The notes under the pieces: generated by a model
What the model saw: the letters and a program-made list of their open reading frames with translations, nothing else
What the model was told of the DNA's origin: nothing
The model's database searches: none
Assembly: GCF_003324165.1 (NCBI RefSeq)
Contig: NW_025407876.1
Coordinates: forward strand, 1-64,000
Length of the DNA: 64,000 nucleotides
DNA from: Naegleria lovaniensis
Lineage: Eukaryota > Heterolobosea > Eutetramitea > Acrasida > Naegleriidae
Reading direction: 5' to 3'
Shown here: positions 61,938 through 64,000 of the stretch, one piece after another
Position numbering within the stretch: the first letter of the stretch is position 1
Layout: the number at the start of each line of letters is the position of its first letter
Translations under genes and position numbers: made by a program

Positions 61938-62410
61938 ATGAGTTCATTCGTTTGGCGGTCGCTCACAGTGGTAGGAGTGTTAGCCTTGCTTCATTCATTG
62001 CTCTCGGCAGCTCAAAGTATGTTTTTTTTTTAATACTACTAGTAATCATCATTGATGGTTCCGAAATTGAAACTCATGCGATTTAAATATATTCATGTAA
62101 ATTCAAACTCATCATCGGAATTATTATATTTGCAAATTAATTTCATCACATCAACAATAATCTTGAAATAGTACAATCGGCTCAAGAAGGATCGTTACCT
62201 TTTGATATTATTGTGGAATGTTTGTTTGGAGCATTATTGAGTAGCTTTGCTTTTGTGAAATTGAATACTATTGTTCAATACGATAGCGATGGAATTACAG
62301 TATCGAAATCAAGTCCTCAACCAGGATTAATTGTGGATGGATGGAAAAATATTGACGCTTCCAAGGCAATTGCTTCTTCTAAAATGTATGTTTTAAAGTT
62401 CGGATGTTAA
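61938..62410 (+). CDS. EMC5: ER membrane protein complex subunit 5 (EMC5/MMGT)
   Basis: Two exons (61938-62016, 62172-62410) join in phase to 105 residues, the normal size for EMC5. Exon 1 gives the first membrane helix (VWRSLTVVGVLALLHSLLSA) followed by AAQ, as in MMGT proteins. Exon 2 gives GSLPFDIIVECLFGALLSSF, matching the conserved LPxDIxxQ then second helix. The remainder (ITVSKSSPQPGLIVDGWKNI) is the cytosolic tail. EMC5 is a core subunit of the ER membrane protein complex, which inserts tail-anchored and multi-spanning proteins. It was also described as a magnesium transporter in animals. Its short first exon makes it easy to miss as an ORF. The call rests on the two helices and the PxDI motif. 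Confidence 0.82.
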
Positions 62411-62793
62411 GCAAACATGATAATGTTATGTATTTTATGGATTCACACGTGATTTTAATGAAAATTTTAAAACATAATTTACCTCCTAATACACAATTGC
62501 TAGTACTGTGGAAAGTATTAACAATAGATCAAATTTCGCACATTTTAATCATAGAGCCAAGTTTTTATATAACGACTCAGCATCTGCCAGTAAATAATTG
62601 CACTGTCACTGACAACATTGATCATCAGATATTAGCTGACAAATCACATATTAAATATGATAATAATTTAATTAATAACGCGAGTACTTTTTTTTGGATT
62701 AAGCTTTGGATTTTCTGTATCGCAATGGAATTTTGATTGATAAATTGGAAACTCAACTAATATGAGAATATTCATGTTGGAAAGAGTATATAA
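62411..62793. other. AT-rich spacer, no supported gene
   Basis: 383 bases between convergent genes (EMC5 on plus, the reductase on minus). A frame at 62404-62736 is open but AT-driven (Asn, Ile and His-rich) and shows no motif, so I leave it out. The region should contain both polyadenylation signals. Confidence 0.45.
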
Positions 62794-64000
62794 TCAATGC
62801 CTTACTCTCAAAATAAGTTTTCCAGTATAATCTTCCGCATAGAGAAGACTGAACACTCTGGCAACATCCTCTTTCTGACCCAAGTTGCACTCAACCACAT
62901 GCTCCTCCAGACCATTCAATTTCTTTTCCTGGATCCATCTTACCAAAGTCTGTGACGCTTCCTTAAACTTTGATTTGAACTTGTCCAACACAAAACCTTC
63001 CATTCGAGCACTTTTCAAAATCAAATTCACATAATTGAAAGGTCCTTCAATTTTTGAGGCATTATGTTGTGAAATGGCTCCACACAAAACCACACGAGCA
63101 TTGTGATTAATATGTTCCAAACACACATCCAACATGAAACCTCCCACAGTATCAATCAAGACATCAATTCCATTGGGACACTGAGTTCGAATGGCCTCAC
63201 TCAATGACTCTCGATCGATTTGCTCCGATATACGTTTATACACATCGGTCAAGTATAAGGCTGAGGATGGTGAAGGAGGAACATTCACCGACGACGATTG
63301 AGTTGATTCAAAGGTTGGCTCAAAACACGAACCTCCTGCACAAAACGTTCCAGAAGGTGTCACATCAAAAGGTACGGGTTTCTTCAAGTGTTGAGAATAA
63401 TCCAAACATTCGTCATATTTGAAATTTTGTTTCATGACTCGAACTTTTTTCTCTGAGGAACAAAGACCCAAAATTTGCACTTGTGGCACATAGGAAGGTT
63501 GTGTTGTTGTTGCCGTTGTTGTATTAGCAGCACTTCCACTTGTGACCATTGAAGAAGAAGGTTTTGTAATCATCATGGAGGGTGGTGGCAGCGATGAAAA
63601 TAAGGCAGGAGAAGACGGATGATGAAAAAGTCGATGTCTCATCTCGTTGTAATCCTCTTTCTCCTCTGTGAATGGCGATTGATAGAAGGATCGTGACATG
63701 GCACCACCTCCTCGAGGACTCTGATCAGATCCAACCAACGCATGGACACACCAATTTAAGGTTGGGCTTTTAGCCTTACTGCACATTCGAGGAAATGGTT
63801 GAGAAGTATCGACTTGTAAACCTTCACTGTGAGTTCGTGTCGTCGATGGAATTGTGGTACTAGTGCCGAGTGAAGCTTCAGATTTTGTGTTTGATTTGTT
63901 GTTGACAAGGAGTGACGACGGTTTTTCAAGATTGGTCAACAATTCTTGTTGACGCTGTTTCTTGACATGTTGATCCGTTAGATAGGCCCTTACAATTTGT
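62794..64000 (-). CDS. Medium-chain reductase (NADP-dependent alkenal/quinone reductase type), partial
   Basis: The frame is open to the right edge, so the N-terminus is missing; 402 residues are visible. The C-terminal 130 residues form the end of an MDR Rossmann domain: DVLIDTVGGFMLDVCLEHIN, then ARVVLCGAISQ, NYVNLILKSARMEGFVLDKF and DYTGKLILRVRH. This is the order found in prostaglandin/leukotriene B4 and alkenal double-bond reductases, which use NADPH and need no zinc. Before it, VQILGLCSSEKKVRVM is the beta-strand after the glycine-rich cofactor loop, while the YxxDECLDY stretch gives substrate contacts. The large Ser/Thr/Pro-rich insertion upstream (about residues 20-150 of the visible part) is not usual for the family and may be an intron retained in this reading or a real insert. 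Confidence 0.75.
   Translation of the reverse strand, partial: QIVRAYLTDQHVKKQRQQELLTNLEKPSSLLVNNKSNTKSEASLGTSTTIPSTTRTHSEGLQVDTSQPFPRMCSKAKSPTLNWCVHALVGSDQSPRGGGAMSRSFYQSPFTEEKEDYNEMRHRLFHHPSSPALFSSLPPPSMMITKPSSSMVTSGSAANTTTATTTQPSYVPQVQILGLCSSEKKVRVMKQNFKYDECLDYSQHLKKPVPFDVTPSGTFCAGGSCFEPTFESTQSSSVNVPPSPSSALYLTDVYKRISEQIDRESLSEAIRTQCPNGIDVLIDTVGGFMLDVCLEHINHNARVVLCGAISQHNASKIEGPFNYVNLILKSARMEGFVLDKFKSKFKEASQTLVRWIQEKKLNGLEEHVVECNLGQKEDVARVFSLLYAEDYTGKLILRVRH

Noticed and set aside
62404-62736. Plus-strand ORF of 110 codons after EMC5
   Set aside because: AT-driven composition, no motif, overlaps the EMC5 stop; more likely untranslated sequence.

Overview
The window reads as a compact protist nuclear genome, most likely a Naegleria-type heterolobosean amoeba. 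The signs are short GT-AG introns (about 40-200 bases, donors mostly GTAAGT or GTATGT), AT-rich spacers of a few hundred bases or less, and genes closely packed on both strands. Protein types also fit: a very large membrane PAS-cyclase, F-box/LRR proteins, Ser/Thr/Asn/Gln-rich N-termini and a Fanzor-type nuclease. This assignment is inference from style and content. There are no rRNA or tRNA genes, no CRISPR arrays and no bacterial-style operons.

Layout. 1-9.2 kb: end of an LRR-like gene, a PIN-like auxin-efflux-family transporter, a C2/syntaxin fusion, a tiny Pmp3 proteolipid (three exons, not visible as one ORF), an HSL-type esterase and a FAN-like GRAM/BEACH protein. 9.6-19.6 kb: the NEDD8 E2 UBC12, a two-repeat Myb factor, a small unknown, a MKP1-like dual-specificity phosphatase with a gelsolin domain, a coiled-coil protein, an SDR resembling chlorophyll b reductase, and a type I membrane protein. 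19.8-30.6 kb: F-box/LRR protein, F-box-like polytopic membrane protein, and an eleven-exon adenylyl cyclase of about 1,750 residues. 31-40.4 kb: alpha-SNAP and syntaxin in tandem, a neutral-sphingomyelinase-like enzyme, RIO3-type kinase, an assembly gap flanked by an identical 1,119-base duplication, a GIY-YIG-like protein, a decayed Fanzor relic and a small three-exon gene. 40.5-50.4 kb: one four-exon TPR/ankyrin/TPR/MYND gene of about 1,990 residues and a GT61-like type II membrane protein. 51-64 kb: NUDT14-type Nudix hydrolase, a T4-Rnl1-like RNA ligase with a zinc-binding tail, a two-exon Myb-Fanzor fusion, dispersed repeats, two unknown genes, EMC5, and the end of an MDR-family reductase.

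How the genes relate. Several act in membrane traffic: the C2-Qa-SNARE, the ordinary syntaxin, alpha-SNAP next to it, the BEACH protein, EMC5 and a sphingomyelinase-like enzyme. Several act in signalling: cyclase, DSP, Myb and UBC12. There is no operon; neighbourhood is at most suggestive. The most unusual content is the apparently intact RNA-guided-nuclease family gene (55439-58516) with N-terminal Myb/SANT-like domains, plus a second, eroded copy of the same family 16 kb away. Multi-exon models given here were joined by matching splice signals and reading phase by eye; they are not transcript-supported.
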